Positions 1-10,037 of a stretch of DNA of 64,000 nt are shown here, piece after piece. The stretch is from contig NZ_QAJR01000005.1 of assembly GCF_003852545.1 (NCBI RefSeq), positions 143,758-207,757 of the forward strand, read 5' to 3'. The position numbers and the translations under genes are program-made. Below the pieces are notes generated by a model that did not search any database, had not been told where the DNA came from, and saw only the letters and a list, made by a program, of their open reading frames with translations. This DNA is from Acidovorax sp. FJL06. Its GTDB lineage: Bacteria; Pseudomonadota; Gammaproteobacteria; Burkholderiales; Burkholderiaceae_C. Position 1 is the first letter of the stretch. Every line of letters begins with the position of its first letter.

Positions 1-345
1 GTCAAACGCGCCTGGTACGTTGTTGCTGATGGGCACCAGCTCGGGGGCGAAGGTGCCGTTCCAGCGCTCATACATCACGGTGCCGTCACCCAGCACGATT
101 ACGCCGCGCGCCGTGGCAAACAGGTTGTCGCCGTGGCGGTAGATGGGGCCGCAGTGTGGGTTGTAGGCGCCCTGCCCGCCCTCGCAGTCCAGCGCGAAGA
201 CGATGTGGTGCCCGCCCTTGGCGTAGTACCGCGACACGTCCACCACGGCGCGCAGCTCGGCGTAGCCGGGTGAGCTGGCCTGCAGCTTGGCGGGCAGGTA
301 GCGAAAGTCCAGGTCGTTGGGCTGGAGGCTCAGTTGTCCGATCAT
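1..345 (-). CDS. Phage tail-end protein of unknown function (3' part outside window)
   Basis: The reading frame starts at ATG 345 (MIGQLSLQ...) and is open to the left edge, giving 115 visible residues. GGAGGT lies 9 bases before the ATG, and the stop of the preceding gene is 2 bases away, so it belongs to the tail operon. The visible part has no recognised motif; it has three cysteines and alternating hydrophobic residues typical of beta structure. By position it is a tail-fibre or baseplate-associated protein. This is inferred from the neighbours only. Confidence 0.6.
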   Translation of the reverse strand, partial: MIGQLSLQPNDLDFRYLPAKLQASSPGYAELRAVVDVSRYYAKGGHHIVFALDCEGGQGAYNPHCGPIYRHGDNLFATARGVIVLGDGTVMYERWNGTFAPELVPISNNVPGAFD

Positions 346-347
346 GG

Positions 348-836
348 TCAAGGCACCTCCTGCGGCTGCACCGGGGCGGCGATGATCTCGGCCGCATCTT
401 CTGCAGTCAGCGGGCCAGAACCTGAAAACACGGGGTTGGCTGCAGGCTGCTCTGCCGCCACCAGCATGCCCAGCATGGGGGGCAGATCGGGGTCATCCAG
501 ATCAATATGAGTCAGGCGGCTCAGATAGCTGCGCAGGGCCACGCACACAGGATGCGTACTGGTGTCGATGGCAAACACGCGCATTGGGCCCAGGCGCTTT
601 TGCAGAGCACCCAGCGTGATCTTGCGGGGCACCGCTGGCGGGGCGAGCGGCTCGATGGCGGGCGGCTCCACGTAGTCGTGCATGACCCACTCGTGGCCGA
701 TCCAGTTGGGCCACGGCTGGCCCGCCACACGCTCGGCGGGCACGTTGCCTGGGTCAACGTCAGTGCTGCGGTCGGGGATCTCGGCGGGCGAGTACCAGCC
801 GTACAGGTCGTAGTAGTGCAGGATGGTCGTTGTCAT
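348..836 (-). CDS. Phage tail-region protein, possible fibre assembly/accessory protein
   Basis: This encodes 162 residues (MTTTILHYYDLYGWYSPAEIPD...). I chose ATG 836 because AAGG lies about 10 bases upstream; a GTG at 842 is possible. The start overlaps the end of the upstream gene and the stop is 2 bases before the next start, so translation is probably coupled. The aromatic N-terminus and proline-rich middle resemble small proteins that follow tail-fibre genes, but no family is certain. A role in fibre assembly is a guess from position. Confidence 0.55.
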   Translation of the reverse strand: MTTTILHYYDLYGWYSPAEIPDRSTDVDPGNVPAERVAGQPWPNWIGHEWVMHDYVEPPAIEPLAPPAVPRKITLGALQKRLGPMRVFAIDTSTHPVCVALRSYLSRLTHIDLDDPDLPPMLGMLVAAEQPAANPVFSGSGPLTAEDAAEIIAAPVQPQEVP

Positions 837-838
837 GA

Positions 839-1978
839 TCACGATGCCTTGATGAAGCTGTAGCCCAGCGGGATGGGGTTGCCAGAGGCCACGGGCGCGT
901 AGGCCTGGATCAACGGCGCATTGAAGTGGGTGGCAGACTCGGTGAACGAATACGCCGTGGCAGACGCCTGGATCTGCATAAACGTCGTGCCCTTCTTGGC
1001 GAACACCGATGCCTCGATGCGCGCCTGCAGCAGCTGCGGCTCAAGGAACCAGGCTTTGCCATCGAGGGACATGGCCACGCCCAGTGCGGTGGGCACAAAG
1101 AACCGGTCGCCAGAATGCTGCACCTGCCAAGAGCTGGAGGCCGGAACACCGGGAATGGCAACTCTCACGAACGTCACGCCATGGTCCGTGCTCGCCAGCA
1201 GACCAGAGGGCACGCCAGAAATCACGACAGCGCCCAACTTGTTGCTTGCAATACCACCTGTGCCCGCTGCCACCTCGGGCAGAGGCGCATCCACCCAGAC
1301 CGAGGAAGCAGCGTCTGACGATGTAGTGATCGTGCCGTCGGTGTTCAAGATGATGAACTTCTCCCCCGTTTCGCAGATGCCAACACGGGTCTTGGCAGTG
1401 GGCGCAGTCTTGGCCACCAGCGTGGTGGAGCCGTTGTCCAGTGCCTGCAGGGCCGTGGTGCTGCCCGTGGTGAGAGAAATCACGCGGCCGAGCGCGGCAC
1501 TGTAGGCCAGGCCGTAGCGACTGACACCCCCAGTCACGCCGCCCGTGGTAGCAGCCCAGGTGGAGTTGGGGTTGTCGCCCGTGGTCACCGCCAGCGCACC
1601 ACCCGATGCACCAGACGCCACCCAGCGCGAGCCTGCAAAGATCAGGCTGTTGACTGTCATGGATGGCGTGACGACGGAAGCTTGCGACCAGGCCGCGCCA
1701 TCGGCCGAATACTGGATGGCCGTGGTGGACAGGCCGCTGGTGGTGCTTGCCACAAAGTAATTGGGGCTGGCTGCCAGCTGGAACAGAGGTGGGCTTACCG
1801 CCAGCGTGCGCACGGTGCCCGTGAGCCTGCCGATGGGGAACAGGGTGGACAGGCGCGGGTAGGTGGCGCGGGCCAGGGGGCGGCCGTCGCAGGCCACGTA
1901 GTTAGGCTCGGCCAGGCCGTAGCCATGCACGATGGTGCCAAGGGCCACGCCGCCCGAATATTTGGTGCTGTAAATCAT
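839..1978 (-). CDS. Phage tail fibre/collar protein with BNR-like beta-propeller repeats
   Basis: This encodes 379 residues from ATG 1978, preceded by GGAGGGG and overlapping the upstream stop as ATGA. The N-terminus (YVACDGRPLARATYPRLS, residues about 30-47) matches the phage tail-collar motif CDGR.L....YP.L. The rest contains repeated blocks such as YSADGAAWSQ, STDHGVTFVRV and SLDGKAWFLE. These are the Asp-box (BNR/sialidase-type) signature of beta-propellers. Such proteins form the tip of tail fibres and bind host surface glycans. The adsorption role is inferred from the family and from its place after the tape measure. Confidence 0.75.
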   Translation of the reverse strand: MIYSTKYSGGVALGTIVHGYGLAEPNYVACDGRPLARATYPRLSTLFPIGRLTGTVRTLAVSPPLFQLAASPNYFVASTTSGLSTTAIQYSADGAAWSQASVVTPSMTVNSLIFAGSRWVASGASGGALAVTTGDNPNSTWAATTGGVTGGVSRYGLAYSAALGRVISLTTGSTTALQALDNGSTTLVAKTAPTAKTRVGICETGEKFIILNTDGTITTSSDAASSVWVDAPLPEVAAGTGGIASNKLGAVVISGVPSGLLASTDHGVTFVRVAIPGVPASSSWQVQHSGDRFFVPTALGVAMSLDGKAWFLEPQLLQARIEASVFAKKGTTFMQIQASATAYSFTESATHFNAPLIQAYAPVASGNPIPLGYSFIKAS

Positions 1979-2649
1979 GCCAATCCCCTCCAAGAAACGC
2001 CGTCGTGCCTCGCCGCGTAGCGGCCGGGGTCCACCAGCGTGTAGTCGTCCAGCGCCAGCTCATCCATAAAGAGGCCGCCGTTGTGCAGCAGCACGAGGTC
2101 GCTGCGCTTGTTGGCCACGCCGATGACCACCGCAGCGCCGATGCCAGGCGGCGGCATCTTGAGCGTGACCTGGCCGCCGGTGTAGAGCACGGAGTACTCC
2201 TTGCCAGAGACCAGCTCGGCATAGGCGGTGGTGACGGGGATGACGGGCAGCAGGATGTCGAACGCCAGCCAGCTGGCGGATACGCCGGGAACTGCAGCCG
2301 TGACGTCGGCCAGGTTGTCGAGCAGCAGCCAGACGCGCCCTGCGTAAGCGACAGATGCCGGCTTGTTCAGCACTCCTGTCAGTCCGGCCCAATCCCCCTT
2401 GAAGTTGGAGCCCGCCATGGATGTGACTGCCGAGGCCTCTGATGCGGCTGCGCTGGCGGCCGATGCGGTGGCGCTCTCGAAGGCGCTCAGCGCGTTCTGG
2501 TATGCATCGGCCACCACGTTGGTTATCCAAGTCACCAAAGTTGGCAGCCAGGTGCCCCAGGTGTAGGCCTTGCTGTTGAACGAAGAATCGCCAAGCGCCG
2601 GGAACTCCGGCACGGACGGCGCCGCATCTGGCGCGACAGGACTGGTCAT
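1975..2649 (-). CDS. Phage tail fibre N-terminal/adaptor protein
   Basis: This encodes 224 residues, starting at ATG 2649 with a 4-base ATGA overlap with the gene before it. An alanine/serine-rich coiled stretch (residues about 50-75) is followed by GDWAGLTGVLNKPASVAYAGRVWLLLDNLADVT, a module common near the start of phage fibre and carbohydrate-binding tail proteins. It probably joins the tail tip to the receptor-binding protein encoded just downstream. No enzymatic motif is seen. Confidence 0.6.
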   Translation of the reverse strand: MTSPVAPDAAPSVPEFPALGDSSFNSKAYTWGTWLPTLVTWITNVVADAYQNALSAFESATASAASAAASEASAVTSMAGSNFKGDWAGLTGVLNKPASVAYAGRVWLLLDNLADVTAAVPGVSASWLAFDILLPVIPVTTAYAELVSGKEYSVLYTGGQVTLKMPPPGIGAAVVIGVANKRSDLVLLHNGGLFMDELALDDYTLVDPGRYAARHDGVSWRGLA

Positions 2650-3599
2650 ACGTTGCCTTTGATTTGCAGGTCCACCTGAGCGGTGGGCCAGTTGACGGAC
2701 CGGACGGAGCCGGTGACTTTGCCCACCGTGGCGAGGTGGGAATACTTGGGAAGCTCGCTCACCTCGATGGCGACGGCCTTGCCCAGGATCTGTTCCAGCA
2801 GCAACTTCGCGGAGGGCGCTTCTGCAGCGTCGATGACGCAGGACAGGTTGATGTCGGTGGCCTTGCGCCCCTCAACGTCGATGTACGTGCCGTCCTTGTA
2901 TTCCTGGCTGTACGAGTAGTCCCGCGTGGTGGCTTCGACCCCGTACTGCACGCCGCTGGCCTGCGTGAGTGGCGCGAGCAGCGTTTTCCAGTTGCCCACG
3001 CTGATGAAGCCGACAGCGGCTTCAATCGCCGGGTTGTTGCGGCTGATGGTGATCGTGATCTTGGCGTTGGGGTTGATCGGGATGTCCTTGAGTGCGTAGT
3101 ACGTGCCGCGCTCAAGTTCGCCAAACAGATACTCCCAGAGGCCTGGCGCCTGCTCCCACAGCTCGATGTCAATCGGGGTGATCAGATCGGTGGCGCCGTC
3201 CTTGACGGTGATTTCGAGGTTGTCCCCCTCAATCTCGTAGATCGCCGCGCCGTTGACGAACCCAGGCGTCAGCTCGTAGACGATGGAGCCAGCGCGCCGG
3301 GCTTTGGTGAACAGGTACTTGTCGAAGGGCGCCATGCGGTTGGTGGGGGCGCCTTCGTCCTTCAGCCAGTAGCCCTCGGCGGCGGCCGTGCCCGGCTCGA
3401 TGGCGTTGGTTGGTCCGGTGGTCATGGCCTGCACGGCCTCGTACCAGTAGCCCTTCCATGTGCGGCGTGTTCCATCTGCAAACGATCCGCCAGAGGCCCA
3501 CTCCACTTCATTCGGGACGATGACCGTGTCCACGGCCGGGATGTTGGTCCCGGCGCCGAACATGGCGGTGGTGATGGTTTTTGGAAGAAGGATGTTCAT
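2646..3599 (-). CDS. Phage tail protein downstream of tape measure (distal tail candidate)
   Basis: This encodes 317 residues (MNILLPKTITTAMFGAGTNIP...), with ATGA overlaps on both sides. It is mostly beta-strand-like and has no motif that names a family with certainty. The gene right after the tape measure in long-tailed phages usually encodes the distal tail or baseplate hub, so that is the likely role. The sequence alone does not prove it. Confidence 0.6.
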   Translation of the reverse strand: MNILLPKTITTAMFGAGTNIPAVDTVIVPNEVEWASGGSFADGTRRTWKGYWYEAVQAMTTGPTNAIEPGTAAAEGYWLKDEGAPTNRMAPFDKYLFTKARRAGSIVYELTPGFVNGAAIYEIEGDNLEITVKDGATDLITPIDIELWEQAPGLWEYLFGELERGTYYALKDIPINPNAKITITISRNNPAIEAAVGFISVGNWKTLLAPLTQASGVQYGVEATTRDYSYSQEYKDGTYIDVEGRKATDINLSCVIDAAEAPSAKLLLEQILGKAVAIEVSELPKYSHLATVGKVTGSVRSVNWPTAQVDLQIKGNV

Positions 3600-6500
3600 G
3601 CGACGACCTTCTGGCGGCTGAATTGGCCGCTATTGCTGTACTGGTCGAACTGGCGCCCCATCTGAGGCATCAGTTGGGTGTTCTTCTCGATGCCTTCCAG
3701 GCGCGCGGCCATGGTTGCGTTCTGCTCACGCAGCGCGCGCACCTCGGCCACCAGCTCGGCATTCCCGCCTGCCCCGCCACCGCCCGCCGCCGGGTTGTAG
3801 GCCTTGGGCACCACGGCCTCACCCTCATGGATGTAGGCCAGCATGTCGCGGGGGACGTAGTTGGTGCCGATGTCGAACTTGGGGATGTTGGTGGCGCCGC
3901 CTGCGCGGAGGTTTTCCTCCAGCTGCGCCACGCTGATACCGTAGGCTGCAGCCACGTCGGACAGGGAGGCGCCGGTCTGCGTGATGGCGTCGGCAATGCC
4001 CTGCGCCGACATACCGCCCGCAATGGCCGCGTCAAGATTGCTCTTGATGGCGCCGTAGTAGTCCGCCTCGGTCGCCCCGCCCTGCACTTGGCTGTTGTAG
4101 AGCGCCGAGCGCGTTGCGTCGCCATAGCTGCCGCCCGAGGTTCCCAGGAAGGCCGAGCCATACACGCTGGCCATCAGGTCGCGCCCGGCCATGCCCAGGT
4201 ACTTGCCGTCTGGCGAGTAGATGGAGCCGTCCAGGTTGACGATGTTGCCGGTGCCGGTGTCGTAGCGCGCGAGGTTGTAGCCCGCGTAGCCCTTGGCCGT
4301 GTCCAGTGTGTTGTTGGACGAAACCACGCCGCCTTCGGTCCACTTGTGGGTGCGCAGCCACTCGGTGAAGTTCTCGCGCGAGAGGTTCAGGCCGAACTGC
4401 TCGGGGCCGTCCTTGTAGAGCTTGTAGGCCAGTACTGGGTCAAGGCCGAAGCTCTCATAGCTCAGCAGGCTGTTGCGGTCGCTCTGGAAGTAGGCGGCAA
4501 CGTCAGCAGGCATCTTCGACAGGTCGCTGCGCACCAGGGTGCTGCCATCGGTGGGCAGGCTGGAGCGGCCGGTGGTCATGACCTGCTCGAAGTCCTTGGC
4601 GAACTGCGGGTTGTTCTTGAAGTACAGGTACGACCCGAACAGCTCCTTGTCGGTGCTGTCACCGGCCATGCCGCCCACGCGCATCCAGTCGGGCACCTGG
4701 TAGCCTGCGCTTTGCAGCGCGCCCACGTTGGCGTTGGTGGCCAGGCCTTGATACCAGGCCTTGAACTTGTCGAAACTTGACAGGGCCACATCTGCGCCGT
4801 ACTCAGCGCGCGCCACAGTGCCCCGGTCGCGGTAGGCGGGGCCGGAAATATCGCCGCCCAGGCTGCCAGTGGCGGCGGTGGGGCGAGTGCTGCCGGTGCC
4901 GCCCAAGAAGCCGCTGAGCTGCTGGATTGCGGACTCCACGCTCAGGATGCCATGGTAGGTGCCGCTGGCAATGTCGATCTGCTGCTTCCAGTAGTCCAGC
5001 GTCTGCTCGTTCTGGTCGATCTGCGTTTCGAGCGCGCGCACGGTCTTCTGGGCGTCGGTGAGCTGCTTGTCCGCGATCTCCTGCAGCCCGGACAGCTTGC
5101 CAGCCAACACCAGGCGATCGCGGTCGGCCGCGAACTGGGTGGTGTACGTGCCACCGTCCAGGCCGCCACGGGCTGCCGAGATGGCCTCGGCCAGCTTCTC
5201 CGGGTCGGGCAGGTAGCCCGAGGCCTTGGCCGTGGCCAGCGCCTGGTCGATGAAAGAGTTACCTTGGGCGGCCAGCATGCCGCGCGTGCCGTCAACCTCT
5301 CCGTACAGCTCCCGCACATTGCTGCGCAGGGTGTCGAAAACATCGCCCAGAGCGCTGGCTACCTCCTGCGCAGCGCTCAGCTGGTTCTGCAAGGACTTGT
5401 TGCGGGCCGACACCGCGTCCTGCAGGGCGCCGTAGTACGCCTGGCGCTGCTGCTCCAGGGTCTGCGTGGTGGTTGCCGCAGCTTCGGTGATTGACGCGAA
5501 GGCGCCGGACAGCGACAGCAGGGTGGCGTAGGTCTTGCGGCCCGCCTCGCTCATGTCCTTCTCGGCGGCCGACACCAGGGCCCGGAACTGGTCGCGGGCA
5601 TTGCTGGCGTTGATGTCGGGCAGCTGCAGGCCCAAGGTGGAAAGCTGCTGCGCCAGCGAGCGCTGCAGGTTGGCCCGCTGCTCTTCGCCCGTGAAGAAGT
5701 TGGTGTAGTAGGTCTGCAGGTTACCCAGCAGCTTGTCGAACCCGCCCGACACTTCGGCCAGCCCTGCAGCCGCGTCGAAGCTCAGGGCCGCCAGCGTGTC
5801 CAGGCCCATACCCTTCAGAGCGTCTTTGAACTGGTTCACACCCACGATCTGGGCGTTGATGGTCTCCAGCAGCTTGTTGGCGGCGTCCTCGGTCAGGCCT
5901 TCGGCGTCCACGCCCTTGAGCAGCTTTTGCACAGCTTGCGGGATGTCGGAAACCGTCTGCAGCGCCTGAATGGTGGCCTGCTTCAGGTCCAACGTGAAAT
6001 TCTCCAGCGCGGTCTTAAAGTCTGGCGAGTTGGTGCTGAAGGCCTCGTAGAGAGTCCCGGCGTAGTTGTCGCCCTTGCCGGATTCGCCGAACCCTTGGCC
6101 GGTGGACAGCAGGCCGCCAGCGAACACGCCGCCACGGCCCTTGCCCGAGGTTTCCAGGCCAGCAGAGAAGCCGGTGAGCGTTGCGGTGCTGCCCAGGGCC
6201 TTGAGGAACCCATTGATGCCGCTGGCCGTGCCCGCCACCGCCTCGCGGATGGCCGACTCTTGCGCTACGGGGTCGCCTTCCAGGCGGTAGGCAATGCCAT
6301 CCTTCAGCGCAGTCTGCAGCCCGTTCGTGAAGTCGCGGTCGAACTGCTGGCCCTCGATGGTGTAGGTCTGGCCTCGGCGCTGGTTGGTCACCGAGCCGTC
6401 GAAGGCCACACCGAACTGGCCGCCAGTGCGGGTTTCGCCCTTGGTAGCTTTGGCAATCGCCATCAGTGCGCCCACACCCAGGGCGATGGGGCCGAGTGCG

Positions 6501-9500
6501 CCCGCAATGGTGCCCAGCCCGCTTGCGATGGAGCCCGCGCCGATCATCTGGCCGCCAGCCGCAAGCGTGCCCGTGAGGCCATTGGCAAACAGACTCTGAA
6601 AGCCGTAGCTGGCACCGATGCCGAAGGCGCTGGTGCCTGCGGAGATGGCAGATCCGATGCCGCCCACCGTGCTCAAGGCAGAGCCACCGGAGGCGGCCGC
6701 AGCAGCGCCGCCGACGGCTGCGGTAGCGCCACCACCCAACAGGCCGAGCATGTTGCCAACAATGTTCACCACGAATGGCTGGGCGAACATCTTGTAAATC
6801 TGGTCCGCGACCGTGGTCTTGAACGTGGTGGCGAGGCTCTTGGTGAAGGACTTCCAGCCGTCTTTGCCGTTGTTGAGCATGTCGGCGAAGCCCTGGCGGA
6901 AGATGTCGTCGTATTTGCCGACAGAGGACTTCCACTCGTCCAGGAAAGCTTTGTTCGCGGCGTTGGCCTTTGCGATGGACGCTCCAGCCTGCAGCTTTGC
7001 GATGTCAGCCGCCTGCTTGTCAACATCAGACACGTTGGCCTTGACCTGCCGAATGCGCTCTTCCAGATCCAACTGAATGCGCAGTTGCTCCAGCGCGGTC
7101 GTGCGCGCCTGCTCAGACATGCCCATGAAACCAATTTCTGCCTGCAGCAGGCGATTGGCTTCGTCGATTCCCTTGGTGTATTCGTACACCATCTGGGCAG
7201 CACGGTTTTCACCCTGCGCCTTAGCAAGGTCGCGCATGGCCTGGATCTGATCGCGCGCGGCGCGCCCCAAGTCACCCAGCGCTCCGGCCTGGTCTGCCCA
7301 TGCGGCTTGCATCTTCAGCGCCAGGGGGATGCTGTTTTCCAGCTGTTCCTTGTTGAACGCCCGCAGGGCGTCTCCCGTGAGGCCGATGGCCTGCCCCTCA
7401 ACACCAGCCAGGCGCACCTGCTCCACGGCAGCGCGGGCGGCCTTCTCCTGGCCAGCCACCTTGGCTTCCAGCGCATCCAGCGCCTTGGCGTCAGCGAGCG
7501 CAGATTCGGCGCGCAGCTTCGCCACGTTCTGCTCGTAGTCGCGCTCGGCGTCCTGCAGCTGGCCGGTGATGCGCGCAACTTCAGCTTGCGAAGTCTTCTT
7601 TTTGGCAGCCTGGGCCAGTTCGGCTTCGAAGTTGGCCTTGCGCTTGGCCCATACCTCTTCCTCCTTGGCTAGGCTCTCGTCGATGGCGTCCAACTCCGAC
7701 TTGCCGCCCAGCTTCACCAGCAGGGCCTGCGCGTCGAAGAAGGCCTTGCGGCTGTCCAGGATGGCTTTGTCGGTGTTCTTGTAGGCCTGGAGCTGGGCGG
7801 CCAGAGAGTCGTTCAGGGCCGCGTTTGCTCCCGCGTCTGGCTTGGCGGTGCCGCTGTCTTTGATCAGCTTGGCGACCTGTTTCTGGTAGTCGGTCAGCCC
7901 GATCAGGCCGTTTTTGTACCCGGCGTACAGGGAGTTCAAGTCCTTGTAGAAATCGTCCTTGACGCCAGAGAGGCCGTTTACGACCTTGCCCATTGCCGCC
8001 TGGACGGCAGCAAGCCGATTTGCTTCAGCGGCATAGGACTGTGTGCGCGTTGGGAATCCAGTCTGGTCACGGGGATTGGTGCCACCCGTAGCCGCGTTCA
8101 ACTCGTTGAATCGCCGCTTCGCTTCCTCCAGCCTGACATTGATCCTGTCGAGCTCAGCCTGAGCATTTGGGCCAAGCACCCCGCTTTGCATACCAGTGCG
8201 CAGCCGGTGCGCAGCGGCATCCAAGTTGATCACCTCGCGGGCGGCATCGCGCAGCGGCCCTTGGCTGCCGAGCTTTTCGACGTCTTTCGACAGGAAGTCG
8301 ATGCCCTGGGACAGCTTGGTGATGAACCCAGAAATGAACGAGGTCGCTCCCGACAGCTTGTCGAACGCGCCTACCAAACGCAACACGCTGTTCGCGGCTT
8401 GAGTAGAGGCCTGCTCAACGGTGACAGCCATCTTGCCGAATTCAGCTTCCACCTTGGCGGCTGATTTCTCCAGAGCGCCGAGTACCTTTTCTGCCGTCAG
8501 TTCGCCCGCTTGCCCCATTTCGCGGAGCTTCCCAATGCCTACTCCGAGGCCATCTGCGATAGCCTGAGCCAGCCTTGGCGTTTGCTCCATGACAGAGTTC
8601 AGCTCTTCGCCACGCAAAGCCCCTGCTGCGAAGCCTTGAGACAACTGCACCAGCGCCGCCTGTGCAGACTGCGCGGATCCTCCACTGATGGTTACAGCCT
8701 GGCTGACTGTCTTGATGATGCCCAATAGAGAGGACTGGGAGACACCCAACTCCTTGGTTGACCGTGCAATCTGTGCGTAAGTCCCAGCCAGGTCAACAAA
8801 CGACACGCGGGAGGATTGCGCGATGTCGAACAATCGGCGCTGCACCTGCGCGAGCTCTGCTGCTGACGTGGTGACCAGAGACAGCCTGGAGGCGACGTTT
8901 GTACTCGCGTCGGCCATCTTGACCAGGTCGCCTACCGTCGTGCCGATGCCAATGGCCGCAAGTGCTGCACCTGCGTACTTCGCGGCCCCACCCAGACCAA
9001 CAAATGCTTCCGCGCTAGCCCCTGTCGCCTTCTTGACCTTTGCGCCTTGCTCCGAAGCAGCCTGAAGCGAGATTGCCAACTCTTGGGCGCTTTTCGCGGC
9101 CGCTGCATTGGCGGCGCTCAACGCCGCTACCCCAGACTGCAAGCCTGTGAGTGCCGCAGCTTCTGCCCGGATGGCAGCAGTCACCTCATTGGCGGCGGCA
9201 GAGAGACTGCGAATGCCCTTGTCGGCAGCCATTGAAGCAGTGCTGATGCTGCGCATTCCTGTAGCGGCCACAGATGCGGCTTTGCTCAACGCATCCAAAC
9301 CGGAGGAGCCTGCGCCACCGAGGCTCTTCACACTCTTGGCTGCAGAGTCCGCGCTCTCATCAACTTTCTTCAGGCCTGACGCCGCCGACGGCGCGCGCTT
9401 CGCCAAATCATCGATTCCCTTGGCGGCCCCATCACCAAGAGATTTGAGGCTTTTTCCAGTGCGATCAGCGGCGCCTTCGATGCCGGCCATCGCTTTTTCA

Positions 9501-9601
9501 ACAGGCGCACCCTTCCCGGCGAGCACATCGAGGGCCTTAATTCCCCTCTCAACCCCGGATGTGTCCATCCCAAGGCCGATGCTTTCGATCTCATTGCTCA
9601 T
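3596..9601 (-). CDS. Tail tape measure protein
   Basis: At 2001 residues this is the largest gene in the window. I start it at ATG 9601 (MSNEIESIGLGMDTSGVERG); an ATG 12 bases upstream is possible. The N-terminal region holds the phage tape-measure domain (GAAKYAGAALAAIGIGTT...LVKMADASTNVASRLSLVT). A long alpha-helical coiled centre follows, then glycine/alanine-rich hydrophobic segments (about residues 880-990) and a C-terminal module FDIGTNYVPRDMLAYIHEGEAVVPK typical of this family. Tape-measure length sets tail length at roughly 1.5 angstrom per residue, which suggests a siphovirus-like tail of about 300 nm. The gene follows the tail chaperones, as expected. Confidence 0.93.
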   Translation of the reverse strand: MSNEIESIGLGMDTSGVERGIKALDVLAGKGAPVEKAMAGIEGAADRTGKSLKSLGDGAAKGIDDLAKRAPSAASGLKKVDESADSAAKSVKSLGGAGSSGLDALSKAASVAATGMRSISTASMAADKGIRSLSAAANEVTAAIRAEAAALTGLQSGVAALSAANAAAAKSAQELAISLQAASEQGAKVKKATGASAEAFVGLGGAAKYAGAALAAIGIGTTVGDLVKMADASTNVASRLSLVTTSAAELAQVQRRLFDIAQSSRVSFVDLAGTYAQIARSTKELGVSQSSLLGIIKTVSQAVTISGGSAQSAQAALVQLSQGFAAGALRGEELNSVMEQTPRLAQAIADGLGVGIGKLREMGQAGELTAEKVLGALEKSAAKVEAEFGKMAVTVEQASTQAANSVLRLVGAFDKLSGATSFISGFITKLSQGIDFLSKDVEKLGSQGPLRDAAREVINLDAAAHRLRTGMQSGVLGPNAQAELDRINVRLEEAKRRFNELNAATGGTNPRDQTGFPTRTQSYAAEANRLAAVQAAMGKVVNGLSGVKDDFYKDLNSLYAGYKNGLIGLTDYQKQVAKLIKDSGTAKPDAGANAALNDSLAAQLQAYKNTDKAILDSRKAFFDAQALLVKLGGKSELDAIDESLAKEEEVWAKRKANFEAELAQAAKKKTSQAEVARITGQLQDAERDYEQNVAKLRAESALADAKALDALEAKVAGQEKAARAAVEQVRLAGVEGQAIGLTGDALRAFNKEQLENSIPLALKMQAAWADQAGALGDLGRAARDQIQAMRDLAKAQGENRAAQMVYEYTKGIDEANRLLQAEIGFMGMSEQARTTALEQLRIQLDLEERIRQVKANVSDVDKQAADIAKLQAGASIAKANAANKAFLDEWKSSVGKYDDIFRQGFADMLNNGKDGWKSFTKSLATTFKTTVADQIYKMFAQPFVVNIVGNMLGLLGGGATAAVGGAAAAASGGSALSTVGGIGSAISAGTSAFGIGASYGFQSLFANGLTGTLAAGGQMIGAGSIASGLGTIAGALGPIALGVGALMAIAKATKGETRTGGQFGVAFDGSVTNQRRGQTYTIEGQQFDRDFTNGLQTALKDGIAYRLEGDPVAQESAIREAVAGTASGINGFLKALGSTATLTGFSAGLETSGKGRGGVFAGGLLSTGQGFGESGKGDNYAGTLYEAFSTNSPDFKTALENFTLDLKQATIQALQTVSDIPQAVQKLLKGVDAEGLTEDAANKLLETINAQIVGVNQFKDALKGMGLDTLAALSFDAAAGLAEVSGGFDKLLGNLQTYYTNFFTGEEQRANLQRSLAQQLSTLGLQLPDINASNARDQFRALVSAAEKDMSEAGRKTYATLLSLSGAFASITEAAATTTQTLEQQRQAYYGALQDAVSARNKSLQNQLSAAQEVASALGDVFDTLRSNVRELYGEVDGTRGMLAAQGNSFIDQALATAKASGYLPDPEKLAEAISAARGGLDGGTYTTQFAADRDRLVLAGKLSGLQEIADKQLTDAQKTVRALETQIDQNEQTLDYWKQQIDIASGTYHGILSVESAIQQLSGFLGGTGSTRPTAATGSLGGDISGPAYRDRGTVARAEYGADVALSSFDKFKAWYQGLATNANVGALQSAGYQVPDWMRVGGMAGDSTDKELFGSYLYFKNNPQFAKDFEQVMTTGRSSLPTDGSTLVRSDLSKMPADVAAYFQSDRNSLLSYESFGLDPVLAYKLYKDGPEQFGLNLSRENFTEWLRTHKWTEGGVVSSNNTLDTAKGYAGYNLARYDTGTGNIVNLDGSIYSPDGKYLGMAGRDLMASVYGSAFLGTSGGSYGDATRSALYNSQVQGGATEADYYGAIKSNLDAAIAGGMSAQGIADAITQTGASLSDVAAAYGISVAQLEENLRAGGATNIPKFDIGTNYVPRDMLAYIHEGEAVVPKAYNPAAGGGGAGGNAELVAEVRALREQNATMAARLEGIEKNTQLMPQMGRQFDQYSNSGQFSRQKVVA

Positions 9602-9615
9602 GCATGCGCCCAAAG

Positions 9616-9676
9616 AAAAAGGCCCACGCTGCGAAGCGTGAGCCTTGAAATGAAGAAGCCACCCGAAGGTGGCTTG
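9616..9676 (-). terminator. Two tandem intrinsic terminators before the tape measure gene
   Basis: On the minus strand, AAGCCACC-TTCG-GGTGGCTT (9675-9656) is followed by AAGGCTCACGCT-TCGC-AGCGTGGGCCTT and a T-rich tail (9646-9615). They separate the small membrane protein gene from the tape measure, so read-through or a new promoter is needed to express the tape measure. Confidence 0.75.
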
Positions 9677-9691
9677 ATGTGGGTGCGAGCC

Positions 9692-10003
9692 CTATCTGGC
9701 TCGGTTGGTGGCAAGGTCTAAGGTGTATGCCTTGCGCTCAAGTTTGTCTGGATGCGTCTCGCATTCAACGTAGTAAGTCTGAGCTTGTCGCTTCCTAGCC
9801 TCAATCACCTTGGCGCAAAAGAGTCCTCGGGATCGGATGATCTCGATGAACTGGTCTTGCTGATCCTGCGTGAGTCGAACAGGCTCATCGCGAGCAACAT
9901 CTGCGCGCGCTGCGTCTCGCTCCTGAATCCGTCCGTTGGCCAGCAACAAAAACCCTGCCACCAATGCGACAAACGCAGCGGCCACAACCCAGTACCTGAC
10001 CAT
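9692..10003 (-). CDS. Small membrane-anchored phage protein
   Basis: This encodes 103 residues with one N-terminal transmembrane segment (VVAAAFVALVAGFLLLA, residues 6-22). A charged soluble domain follows with two cysteines (FCAKV, YVECET). GGAGGGG lies 3-4 bases before ATG 10003. It is bracketed by the tail chaperones and by a double terminator. The function is unknown; an Rz- or superinfection-exclusion-like role cannot be judged from sequence. Confidence 0.65.
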   Translation of the reverse strand: MVRYWVVAAAFVALVAGFLLLANGRIQERDAARADVARDEPVRLTQDQQDQFIEIIRSRGLFCAKVIEARKRQAQTYYVECETHPDKLERKAYTLDLATNRAR

Positions 10004-10037
10004 ATCCCCTCCATGTAGAAGCCCACATGGTAGCGAA